From Neopestalotiopsis rosae (taxonomy: Eukaryota > Ascomycota > Sordariomycetes > Amphisphaeriales > Sporocadaceae): 64,000 nucleotides of DNA. This document shows positions 54,965 through 64,000 of this stretch, piece after piece. The notes beneath the pieces are model-generated. The model saw only the letters and a program-made list of their open reading frames with translations. It was not told the DNA's origin and did no database searches. The translations under genes and the position numbers were made by a program. The stretch is taken from the NCBI GenBank assembly GCA_023078685.1, contig JALGAS010000003.1, forward strand, positions 3,596,001 to 3,660,000, written 5' to 3'. The first letter of the stretch is position 1, and each line of letters starts with the position of its first letter.

Positions 54965-55786
54965 ATGACCGCTACGGATCCACCATTCCAGTCCATCAAA
55001 TACCTGCCAACAACGGAAGCGTATAATCGATGGGCTGCGGTCTACGACACAGATGGCAACTTTTTACAGGCGCTTGATGATTTGGAGATGCGCACGCTCT
55101 TTCCCAAATTTGAAGCCGCACTTGAGCCTGCCGCTGGTTCCAGAAAGCTTGTCGATCTAGGCTGCGGGACAGGACGCAATACCGTGCAACTGCTCGGCAT
55201 CGAGAATGCTAGCATCGTGGCCCTCGATGCAAGTCCCGGGATGTTGGCTGTCGCCGAAAGACGGCTCGATGATGTTGTCAAGGCAGCAGAAGGACAAGGG
55301 GCGAAATATCTTGGACACCATAACTTGAAGCTGGAGGTATTCGACCTCTTGACTTGCGATAGTCCTCCAGACGTTGCGAGACAAGCAGATGGAGTCATCA
55401 GCACTCTAGTGCTTGAGCACATCCCGCTGGACACTTTCTTCCGCCACGTCAGCCGAATGTTGAGAGTCAATGGAGTGTTGCTACTTACAAATATGCACGG
55501 TGACATGGGTCAGATCAGTCAGGCTGGGTTTGTTGACACTGAGACTGGCGAGAAGGTCCGACCAACCAGCTATGCGCACACGGTTGAGGACGTAATCAAA
55601 GAGGCGAGGAAGCACGGCATCGCTGCAATTGGTAGTGATGCGACAGACAGTGTCGGGCTCATGGAAAGGGCAGTGAATGAGGAAATGGTGCAATATTTGG
55701 GTCCCCGAAGTAAGAAGTGGGTTGGGATCAGGTGCTGGTTCGGTGGGCTTTTCAAAAAGGTTGGAGACATGAACGATGTGGAATAA
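54965..55786 (+). CDS. SAM-dependent methyltransferase (class I)
   Basis: Intronless, 273 aa from the ATG at 54965, which has good context (CACCATGACC). An upstream in-frame ATG would add 38 Ser/Thr-rich residues without homology. EAYNRWAAVYDTDGNFLQALDD is the usual N-terminus of this fungal family. Motif I is LVDLGCGTGRNTVQLLG, motif II IVALDASPGMLAVAERRL, and post-I VISTLVLEHIPLDTFFRHVSRML. The C-terminus has TSYAHTVEDVIKEARKHG. It resembles UbiE/Menaquinone-type small-molecule methyltransferases. The substrate is unknown; pairing with the divergent methyltransferase at 53248 may mean shared regulation. Confidence 0.88.
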   Translation: MTATDPPFQSIKYLPTTEAYNRWAAVYDTDGNFLQALDDLEMRTLFPKFEAALEPAAGSRKLVDLGCGTGRNTVQLLGIENASIVALDASPGMLAVAERRLDDVVKAAEGQGAKYLGHHNLKLEVFDLLTCDSPPDVARQADGVISTLVLEHIPLDTFFRHVSRMLRVNGVLLLTNMHGDMGQISQAGFVDTETGEKVRPTSYAHTVEDVIKEARKHGIAAIGSDATDSVGLMERAVNEEMVQYLGPRSKKWVGIRCWFGGLFKKVGDMNDVE

Positions 55787-56211
55787 TTGTTGCAATTAGA
55801 TGTTGATTCCAGGTCAGCGCATCAATTCAGGGATTTCAGGCGTGCGAAGAGGGCAATTTTCAAATCTTTTGTTCACAGGAAGATTATGAAGTATCAAGGA
55901 GCAATCATGGTAGATACTCAATTACTCGCTATGACCTCAGTCGCGGACTCAGATTTCAGTCTCCTACACAGGCGCTGTGTTTCCACATTCATGTAGGTCA
56001 AATTCACCTGTTGAAATCGCGTCGGCTGCGTATGGCGACATTGGCGGTTATTGAGAACCTTTTATTGGTGGGAGCGGAGTGGACTGCACGCGACAGCCTC
56101 GCGAATCATGCTCCCGCAGAGACCCCATCCCCGCATCCAGAAAGATTTTTCACCTTCAAACATTCGACATATTACCACAGTCAAGGCATTACGCTCAGTT
56201 TGCTCGGTGCC
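55787..56211. other. Intergenic, possible upstream extension of the next gene
   Basis: The frame of the next gene stays open from 56011, but the 67 residues upstream of the ATG at 56212 show no conserved features. I treat this stretch as leader. Confidence 0.4.
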
Positions 56212-58179
56212 ATGGCCTCTTCTGGCGATAGCTCTTCTGGCGGAGGCATTGGCAATGCCACCGAGTACCTCCTTGGGGAACTGCTCAAAGTGATAAAGGA
56301 CAAAATCGCAACCGACGACTCCACGACAGACTGGGACCCAATAACCTTTGCCTTCACGGTGCCAGTAGGCGTATTTGGTATCCTAGCCACCTTGCTTGCA
56401 TTTATCACAATAGTCCAAGGGATCTTTGCTGCCAGTCCCGGACGCAGAAAGTCCAGTCACCGCGTCATTGGCAAATGGGCCGAGACAAGATGGACCAATA
56501 TCCACTGGGATGAGCTGCGGACTACGACTTTTGTCAAAACACCCATCCTTCGGGCAGATGCACTCAGCAGAGCGTTATGGGTACAGCAATACGGGCCAGA
56601 AAAAGGAACCGAAGAGCCGAAGCCAAATTCCATGGCTTCCAGTGAGACTCGCGTCTCCGCGGGTACTGCGACACAAGCAAGTTGGTTGAAATTGTTAGCT
56701 CAGTTTCACTTGGATGATATCGAGTTTGGAGAAGAGAATCTTGAGATCACGGCTACGGATCACATTCCAGATGAGCTTCGAGCTGTATATGCATATACTG
56801 ATATTCGCACCATGGTTGCTCTTGGTGTAGTCGCTGGAGCCAAGAATTTGGAACCAGAACCCGGCTCGAGCTATCCCATACTGATTGGAACGGAAATTCA
56901 GATCGAGTTCCGGCAGCATCCCGTACTGGGAACGGTTGTAGCTTTCTCCAAATATGGATCGAAAACATCCCCATCACATTCCGTGGACCTCGATCGGAGG
57001 CTTCTGCTTGCGCTAAGACACAGCAATGCTGAGGTTGAATGTAATGTACCGAAGTACTGGGATTTGAACGACGCGCAGTTCATCGAGGACTCGGGCTGGA
57101 ACGACGCACCATTCATCCACGTAACCTGGAATGTTGATGATTTTCTCAGGCAAAGTGATACGACGTTTATTAAAGAAGTCCTACACGGTCACAGGGACTA
57201 CAAACAAAATTGCGACCCAGCTTCGTTGTGTGTCTGTCAAAACCAATGGCGTCGTTTTGAAAGCAATAGTCTATTTTGGTTGTTTGCTGCAAAGACTCCC
57301 ACTGATGCACCGGGAATCTTCCCATCAAGTCATGTGGCAGTTCGCAAAACGCTCACTACACTCTGCCTCCAAAGTCGATTCTGGTCGGCAGCTAGAGCCA
57401 CCCACACTCTTCAGGATCTTTATTCGACATCTCTTACAGATTGGTCATCTGTGTCATGGGGGGTGGAGTTTTGTGAGTTCCTGGATAAATCGAACTGGAG
57501 AACATTTCGAGGCGATACTACACTACACAATTGTCTTCGATTTCTACTTGGTTCCAATGAAGTTGCGGATAACAGGTGGTACATAAGATTTTTACTTACA
57601 AGCGTGGATCGGATCATAGCCACGCTACCAGACTCTGTGGTAGGCTGTCGCAGGGCGGACTTGTTCATTGCAACCTCGATAGTTGAGCGTTTCAGTCTGG
57701 ATCTCAAGGCTGAATCTCTGGAGAAATCAACACCAAACCCCGGAGCGACTCCACGTACGCACAGTATAACATCTACCAAAGGGACTATCATGCAAGAGCA
57801 TTTGGAGGACCTAAAAGAGCTCGATGAGTTTATTTCCAGGGGTGCCCACCAATGTGCAAAAGAAATGCCTATCACATTTGACTCTGTCACCGGATACCCT
57901 TATAAAAATGAAGAAGCTCAAACGGCTTTCGATCGTATCGAGCGTATGTTGAAGCAATGTGCAACCGTGGCAGCCTGCTTAGACGATCAAGGAAAAGAGC
58001 ATCCACAAGAAGACAATAATCAACAAATCGACAACAACGCGCGTAGAAGCCCGATTGAGGTTTTAGATGACATCATCATTTGGAGGGCAATATTGATAGG
58101 AGTCCTTTTCTCTTCTGCGCCCGATAACAGCAAAATGTTCGAATCGGCGGTTTGGAATCACGTCATCCCACTTCTATGA
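56212..58179 (+). CDS. Single-pass membrane protein of unknown function
   Basis: Intronless, 655 aa from the ATG at 56212 (MASSGDSSSGG). One clear transmembrane helix at about residues 44-68 (FAFTVPVGVFGILATLLAFITIVQGIFA) is followed by a basic stretch (PGRRKSSH). A large soluble domain comes next (KWAETRWTNIHWDELRTTT, WVQQYGPE). Cys-rich spacing near CDPASLCVCQ and Trp-rich segments indicate a folded domain. I recognise the layout from lineage-specific fungal proteins near HET-type genes but cannot name a family. The C-terminal third is acidic/Gln-rich with an interspersed hydrophobic end (IIIWRAILIGVLFSS). Function unknown. Confidence 0.75.
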   Translation: MASSGDSSSGGGIGNATEYLLGELLKVIKDKIATDDSTTDWDPITFAFTVPVGVFGILATLLAFITIVQGIFAASPGRRKSSHRVIGKWAETRWTNIHWDELRTTTFVKTPILRADALSRALWVQQYGPEKGTEEPKPNSMASSETRVSAGTATQASWLKLLAQFHLDDIEFGEENLEITATDHIPDELRAVYAYTDIRTMVALGVVAGAKNLEPEPGSSYPILIGTEIQIEFRQHPVLGTVVAFSKYGSKTSPSHSVDLDRRLLLALRHSNAEVECNVPKYWDLNDAQFIEDSGWNDAPFIHVTWNVDDFLRQSDTTFIKEVLHGHRDYKQNCDPASLCVCQNQWRRFESNSLFWLFAAKTPTDAPGIFPSSHVAVRKTLTTLCLQSRFWSAARATHTLQDLYSTSLTDWSSVSWGVEFCEFLDKSNWRTFRGDTTLHNCLRFLLGSNEVADNRWYIRFLLTSVDRIIATLPDSVVGCRRADLFIATSIVERFSLDLKAESLEKSTPNPGATPRTHSITSTKGTIMQEHLEDLKELDEFISRGAHQCAKEMPITFDSVTGYPYKNEEAQTAFDRIERMLKQCATVAACLDDQGKEHPQEDNNQQIDNNARRSPIEVLDDIIIWRAILIGVLFSSAPDNSKMFESAVWNHVIPLL

Positions 58180-59544
58180 TTATTTTGATGACTTCGCCTT
58201 CTCGTATGTACTCTCTACATAGGAATAGACATGCGTGATCCCACTTATGACCATGCGACTTTCGTGTCTGAGCTATGAGTGCCATCTTGACCAGTCCATG
58301 CGTTGAATCAACTTTCGACTAATTAGTTACCTGAGCCAAACCATGTCTGCCGTGGTTTAAAAGAACGCCCGATCAATGTCTCAAATCATCCTCGGAAATG
58401 CCAAAGATATTCCCGCATTGTTTGATCAAACACGATGCATATGCCGACAATAGATACTATATGCTGTGCAATGGACAACGGATATGATATCGGCATATCA
58501 GACCGTAGGGTCTATGCTTGTGCATTATTCAGCATATCAAGATGCTAATGCTAGTCCTGACCAGAAACACGAGTCGAGCAGGGATCAAGGCGGAATTTCC
58601 GAGGTCTCAATCTTTTGACCGCAATCTTGGCTTTCAAAGAGTGGATCATCCGAGACCATTTCCAACGCAAGCAGTTTCACTGGGGAAGGATTGAGAGCAC
58701 GACGATCAAGGCATGGGGGGAAATCCCACTGAATATGGCAATTATCTGATCTTGGGAGTGCAAAAAACAGATTGCCATGATGGGTGTGCCGGGGGGAAAT
58801 TCCGAACAAAGAGAGTTGCGCCGCATTGTGCGTGCGCGATCCGGCAAACGGGCACCAGCACACCATGAATTTCTCGCTTCACGCTTCGCTTGGCTTCCCC
58901 GCATGCTGCGATGCGATGCGCGGAGAGCAGGCAGACGAGTTCAGACGAGAGAGCGTGGAGTGTGGGTTGCAATCCGTGGGGTAAAGCAACGGACTGGGGT
59001 TACATCCACAGGCTGCATCGTCAATCCCTGTATTACGCCGAATACGGTCGGATATGGCATTGTTCAGAGGCATGAAAAATCAATACACTGTTCAGAATCC
59101 ACATTTCGAAAGAGGCTCTAGATCCAATGGCAAAACGAATTGCTGGAGTGCCCGGAATGGCCCCCCGGAACCACCGAGAGGCCTCGAAAGGCTTCACACG
59201 CACTTGTGACCATAACGCCAAGCGGCGCGGCACTAAAAAAGCGTCCCCCCTTGGTCCCCTGTTGATCTAGATTCACCAAAAAATTGGCCGGTTGCGGGGG
59301 ATGACCGTTCGGATCCACGGGTTCGAGGCGGAATTTCCGCTCAGCCAGTAGACCAAGCTACTTCGTGAGGCGTCAGCAGCTAGTCGATAAAGCACTAGAC
59401 CTGGGGACTACATTTGGAGCAAACCCCGGACGATTGAACCCCAATTCGTCGAGCCTTGTCTCTTGTTGTGCATCACAGGACATATCGTCGTCTCCAACAT
59501 ACACATACACATCTCACATACAGACACACAGGACCATAGCAGCC
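58180..59544. promoter_or_regulatory. Upstream region of GH3 gene with CGG-N5-CCG motifs
   Basis: 1.4 kb without a gene. CGGAATTTCCG occurs exactly at 58591-58601 and 59329-59339, and GGG-AAATT-CCG at 58794-58804. They are spaced 206, 740 and 944 bp from the GH3 ATG. This is inverted CGG at 5-nt spacing, another zinc-cluster type site. Confidence 0.45.
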
Positions 59545-62237
59545 ATGGAGAACCCAATACAGAACGACGTTTCTCTGCAGGCTGGCCCTCAAGATCCTGA
59601 GAAGGCGGCTCTGTTTGAGACCGTCACGCCGGTTGCCGCCATCCCGCAGACCCCTGAGGAGCTGCTCGCAGAGTTGACTCTGGAGGAAAAGGTGTCTCTC
59701 TTGTCCGGTGTTGATTTCAGAACTACTCCTGGCGTTGCACGTCTTGGCATATCACGGCTTTGCGTACGTATCTCACTGACTGGCGAAGCGGTCAAAGTTG
59801 CCCCTGAACTGGAAGTGCAAATGGCTAAAACCTCGAACAGACAAGTGATGGCATCAATGGAGTGCGGCCAGCGGCCCACGATAGTGATATGACTACAGCT
59901 TGTTTCCCAAATACCACATGTCTGGCAGCGACGTGGGATTCAGAGCTCCTCAGTGTCATGGGCGAGCGGCTGGTGCCGGAAGCATTTGCGAAGAGCTCGC
60001 AATTCCTTCTGGGCCCTACCATTAACATTCACCGCGATGCTCGCGCTGGACGCAACTTTGAGTGCTTTAGCGAGGACCCGCTGCTTTCCGGCCAGCTTGC
60101 CGGTGCCATTGTCAACAGCGTGCAAAAGGGCGGCGTGGGATCAGTACCAAAGCACTTGGTGTGCAACGATTCCGAGTATTTGCGCCACTTTTACAATGTA
60201 GAGCTGTCCGTAAACGATAGGCCCATGCGCGAGATTTACCTTGCGGCTTGGCAACACCTTTTGCGCACCAGTGACCCGGTGGGTCTCATGATGGCGTGAG
60301 TATCCGCACACGACTGTGTTTCTGAAATACCACTGACATTTTGCAGTTACAACAAGGTTGATGGTGATTTCTGCTCAGAGAACAAGCCCCTGATGGATCT
60401 TGTTCGCAATGAGTGGGGATACAAGGGAATTTTCATGTCCGATTGGTTCGGCACTCACAACACAGTCGAGCCCATCAAGGCCGGCCTGGATCTTGAAATG
60501 CCCTTCCCAGTCTGGAGAAGGGGCAAGTTGATCGATGCTATCAAGTCGGGTCGTGTTACCCAGGAGGAAGTTGATGCGCGTGTGCTCAAGATGCTCGAGG
60601 TCCGTGAGAGGACAAGACCGAGCCACCGCGACGAGCCCGAGTTCTCTGAGCCAACTGAGGAGACCATCAAAGTCATTCGCGACCTTGCTGCCGGAGGTAT
60701 TGTTTTGTTGAAGAACGAGAACGAGACTCTGCCGATCAAGTCACCAAAGATTGCTCTGATTGGTGAGTTTGCCAAGAAGCCCGTTGTTACTGGTGGTGGC
60801 AGTGCTTCTTGCAACCCTCAGTACTTGCTGTCTCCACATGATTCGTTGGAGAAGGCGTTTGGCGGAAAGGCAGAGGTGAAGCACGCAGCCGGCGTCAGGA
60901 CACGACGCATTATCCCAATGGCCCCCAAGAACATTTTGAAGGCAGCCAACGGTAACGCTGGTGTCGATGTGAAGTACTTCAACGACGGAACCGAGGAGGC
61001 AGTGCACGTCGAGCAGCTGGATAAGGCGGCTGTATGGATGTTGGGCGATGGTTACAGACCTAACCTGGCTATTGTTGGATCTCACCTGGAAATGACGACG
61101 AAGTTGACCCCACCAAGCACAGGGAAGCACACTTTAGCCGTCCGCGCCACTGGAGATTTCACTCTATCAGTCAATGGCAAGGAGGTGTTGACTGGCAAGC
61201 AGCCAAACGTAACCACTGAGCAGACCATCTTCAACCACACCCTGCTGGAGTCCCGCACCGAAGTTGAGCTCACTGGTGGTGAGGCTTGCGACATCAAGCT
61301 CCACATGAGGTCGCGCGACAAGATGACCGTCAACGAGCCCACTCCTTATGCCGTCACACTTTGCTTCGAGGAGTACTACTCGGAGTCCGACGCCATTGCA
61401 GAGGCCGCCGAGCTCGCCAAGAACTCGGACACCAGCATCATTTTCGCCGGACGCGACGGACAGTACGAGTCGGAAGGTTTCGATTTGGAGTCGATCAAGA
61501 TGCCCGAGAACCAGACTGCCTTGATCAAGGCTGTTGCCGCCGTATCAAAGAAGACGGTCCTGGTGCTGCAGTCCGGTAACCCCATCGACGTCAGCGACTT
61601 TGAGGGCGACGTTGACGCCATCCTCGCCGCTCACTTTTACGGACAGGAGGGACCCAACGCCATTGCAGATATCCTCGCTGGCAACGTGAACCCCAGTGGA
61701 CGTCTGGCCACGACGTGGTTCAAGACCATTGAGGACCAGCCCAGCTTTGGCAGCTTCCCCGCCAAGCGGGAGGCCGACGGAAGCGTTTCGCTCAAGTATA
61801 CTGAGGGCCTGCAGATGGGTTACCGACACCCCGACACCAGCCGTGTCAGATATCCTTTCGGACACGGATTGTCGTACACAACATTCCAATATGAGAGCCT
61901 AGAGGCTCGTGCACAAGAGGACAAGCTGATCTGCAGCGTGAAGGTCAGCAACACCGGAAGTGTAGCTGGCCGCGAGGTCGTTCAGCTCTACGTGACACCA
62001 GCATCGACGACCTCGGTGTGGCGGCCACAGAAGGAGCTGAAGGGCTTCAAGAAGATTCTCCTTCAGCCTGGAGAGTCCAAGCAGGTTGATTTTGAGGTGG
62101 ACCTGAAGATGGCCTGCAGCTACTGGGACGAGGAGAAGAAGGCCTGGTCTCTGGACAGTGGAGATTATGGTGTCCTCGTGGGCAGTCTGGGTGCCAATTT
62201 CGCCGTTGCCAAGTCAGAAGTCTGGAATCATTTGTAG
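59545..62237 (+). CDS. GH3 beta-glucosidase with PA14 insert, intracellular
   Basis: Three exons (59545-59763, 59841-60295, 60347-62237), introns 77 and 51 nt, 854 aa. GH3 N-domain: TSDGINGVR, GPTINIHRDARAGRNFECFSEDP, VPKHLVCNDSE and the nucleophile Asp (residue 257) in FMSDWFGTH. The (alpha/beta)6 sandwich domain (GGIVLLKNENETLPI) is interrupted by a PA14-like insert at about 400-560 (GTEEAVHVEQLD, TGKHTLAVRATGDFTLSVNG). The C-terminal fibronectin-III-like domain starts at VSNTGSVAGREVVQLYV. No signal peptide, so it probably acts in the cytosol on imported or endogenous glucosides. TSDGPNGVRG of the family is TSDGINGVRP here, a mild change. Confidence 0.94.
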
Positions 62238-64000
62238 GGTATATACATCTAAATTAGAAATAAAATGGACTTGCGGTCTAAATTAGAATGAATTACACCT
62301 GTCACTTCCCCATGGGGTAGCCTCACAAGTGATCACAATCTGCATCATTCGACAGCCTGGTCAAATTCCGCCTTGTCAAATTATTTGAGTCTTTCGCCAA
62401 CCTCATCGGAATTGACAGCCAGGTACGCTATCACGTGCACTCTATCAGGCAACTGGCGGAAGGTACGACTGTCAGGTAGCGGTAGGACAAGTAAGCTCTC
62501 GCAGCACCACAATGGAGTTTTGAAACTCAAGAATCTGTATATTCACACGGCTATGTTCTTGGAATTATCTCTCTGTTACTGATTCGTTTCTCACTATTGC
62601 TCTGTGGCCAGCGACGCGATCTACCGTCCTTGCGCATCCAAAAACCACGCACGATCACGATGACTACACAATGCGTCTTGCACTATACCAACAGCTGATG
62701 GTTGCTCATCGGGTCCGGCGTTATCAGCGTCCGTTCTATTTCTCAGCTCGATGGAGGGAATTCCCGACTGGTATGGTGTTGCGAGTCCATGATGCTGATA
62801 GCGAATAGAAATGGTGATGTACCGTTGGACGAGATGGTGGAGCAATATTCCAAAATGGTCTGACCCCGGACTCCAGACTCGTGTATTGATCCCCATTACA
62901 ATTGGGCTGTGCCGGAAGATCGACCAATCACGGCCTAGCAAAGCCGGGGGCGGGTATATTGCAATTTGCAGCAAACTGGGCTCATGATAGCTTCTCAAAC
63001 GACCCCCAACGACCCCAACTGTGGCTTCAGCCACCAGAACAGTCTCTCTGGGGAACACTGGGAAACCCCAGATTCGATACGTACCGATCTTGGCTTCGTC
63101 CTCAGAATCACACACAAATTGGGAGTCGGTGTTAAAATATCCACCGGGGGATCGACACTAAAATCTTGCTATCTGGGCAATTGAGTCTTGGCTCCGAGGG
63201 CACCGTTGCTACACCCACTAGAAGCCCGGGAATTCCGAACGATGAGCGTTGAGGCGCTCAGATGCCAAGGCATCTTCACGGCCTAATCGTGCAGCAGCAT
63301 CATAGATGACACGGAATATTTGGAAGGGATGTGCAACTTTTGCATCATGAAGGGCATCTTGGCTAATGGCACTCGACTCCACTGACCGACAGACGTGCAG
63401 GCGGGCCGCCAGGCAAGCGAAACGGTTTGACGTCAAACTGCTTGATCAATGTTGCACCGCTCCTCTTTTCTGCGTCCCCGAGTCGCCGCAAATATGCGCA
63501 TTGTTGTTTGAGAATTCGATAGACCGGAGTTCGAATCCGGTCTGAATTTGGAAATATGTCAACAAGGAATCAATTCATTATAGCGCATTATTACAAATGC
63601 CGGTGTGACACTCATTGGTGATTGTCATTGGCGAATAGGCCGCGTCACATCTCCAGCTCATGCCACGAATGGCCACCAGCTGAACAAGATGAATCTCAAT
63701 GCGGCTACGACAGAAACTTGGTACAATCTCCACATCAATGCTCCAACATCACGCTGCACACGTACAGAAGCCTGGACCCTGGCGGAGGGCAGCGAGGGCG
63801 CGCACACTTTTTTCACGCTTAGGAATCCTGAGTCAGGACGGAGGCGTGCGGAGAGAGGGCACTTCCCCCGCATTTCAACAAATTTTTTGGGGGTGGGAGG
63901 GTGAACGAGTCCAGTCCAGACACCCCAGACCGTTTACTAATGGTGAATGGTGTTAGTTGGGTTGAAAAGATAGCCTCAAAATTCGTGTGGAATAGCCGCG
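62238..64000. other. Right edge, no gene supported
   Basis: 1.7 kb with short open frames only. An inverted repeat with 8-bp arms AGACCGGA/TCCGGTCT and loop GTTCGAA lies at 63521-63543. No other structure is seen. Confidence 0.5.
63521..63543. repeat. 8-bp inverted repeat with 7-nt loop
   Basis: AGACCGGA (63521-63528), loop GTTCGAA, TCCGGTCT (63536-63543). It looks superficially like a tRNA T-arm but has no matching acceptor or anticodon arm nearby. Confidence 0.6.

Noticed and set aside
63480..63560. tRNA gene at the T-arm-like hairpin
   Set aside because: With TTCGAAT as the T-loop the stem pairs badly, and no acceptor, D or anticodon arm can be folded around it.

Overview
The window is genomic DNA of a filamentous ascomycete (Pezizomycotina, probably a Sordariomycete; the class is inference). 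Genes are split by short introns (about 47-99 nt) with GTAAGT/GTACGT-like donors, CTAAC/CTGAC-like branch sites and YAG acceptors. The gene content is typically fungal: Zn2Cys6 regulators, HET-domain proteins, a Clr5-ankyrin protein, a GAF-type hybrid histidine kinase and a Hrip1-like secreted protein. I found no tRNA, rRNA, CRISPR array or intact transposon. Exon joins were made by eye from splice signals, reading frame and family motifs.

0.7-16.4 kb: an AIG1-like P-loop protein with damaged GTPase motifs; an unknown multi-pass membrane protein; an Upc2-like Zn2Cys6 regulator; two secreted FAD-linked (berberine-bridge-like) oxidases; two small four-helix membrane proteins lying between the oxidases; and a secreted beta-lactamase-fold serine hydrolase. 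No PKS, NRPS or terpene core enzyme is present.

17.0-21.0 kb: a complete hybrid histidine kinase (GAF, HisKA, HATPase, receiver) on the minus strand.

21.4-35.2 kb: the most interesting region. Together lie an ACS/DAL5-type transporter (frameshifted), a mitochondrially targeted aconitase paralogue, a Zn2Cys6/Fungal_trans regulator, a mitochondrial tricarboxylate carrier, a LigI-like amidohydrolase, an RraA-like aldolase and a secreted SMP-30-like lactonase (frameshifted). The set looks like a carboxylate or lactone degradation pathway: lactone opening, (de)hydration of a tricarboxylate, then aldol cleavage to central metabolites, with plasma-membrane and mitochondrial transport. Four of the five intergenic regions that serve the structural genes contain an exact CGG-N6-CCG palindrome, and the fifth has a near match. 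That is the class of site bound by Zn2Cys6 dimers, so the embedded regulator may control the whole set.

37.0-51.0 kb: a non-self-recognition or immunity-like island with Clr5-ankyrin, HET and HET-ankyrin genes, a Hrip1-like small secreted protein and a sulfotransferase-fold protein.

51.6-62.2 kb: a conserved NIP30/FAM192A-like nuclear protein, two divergent SAM methyltransferases, an unknown single-pass membrane protein and an intracellular GH3 beta-glucosidase with a PA14 insert. The last 1.7 kb shows no supportable gene.
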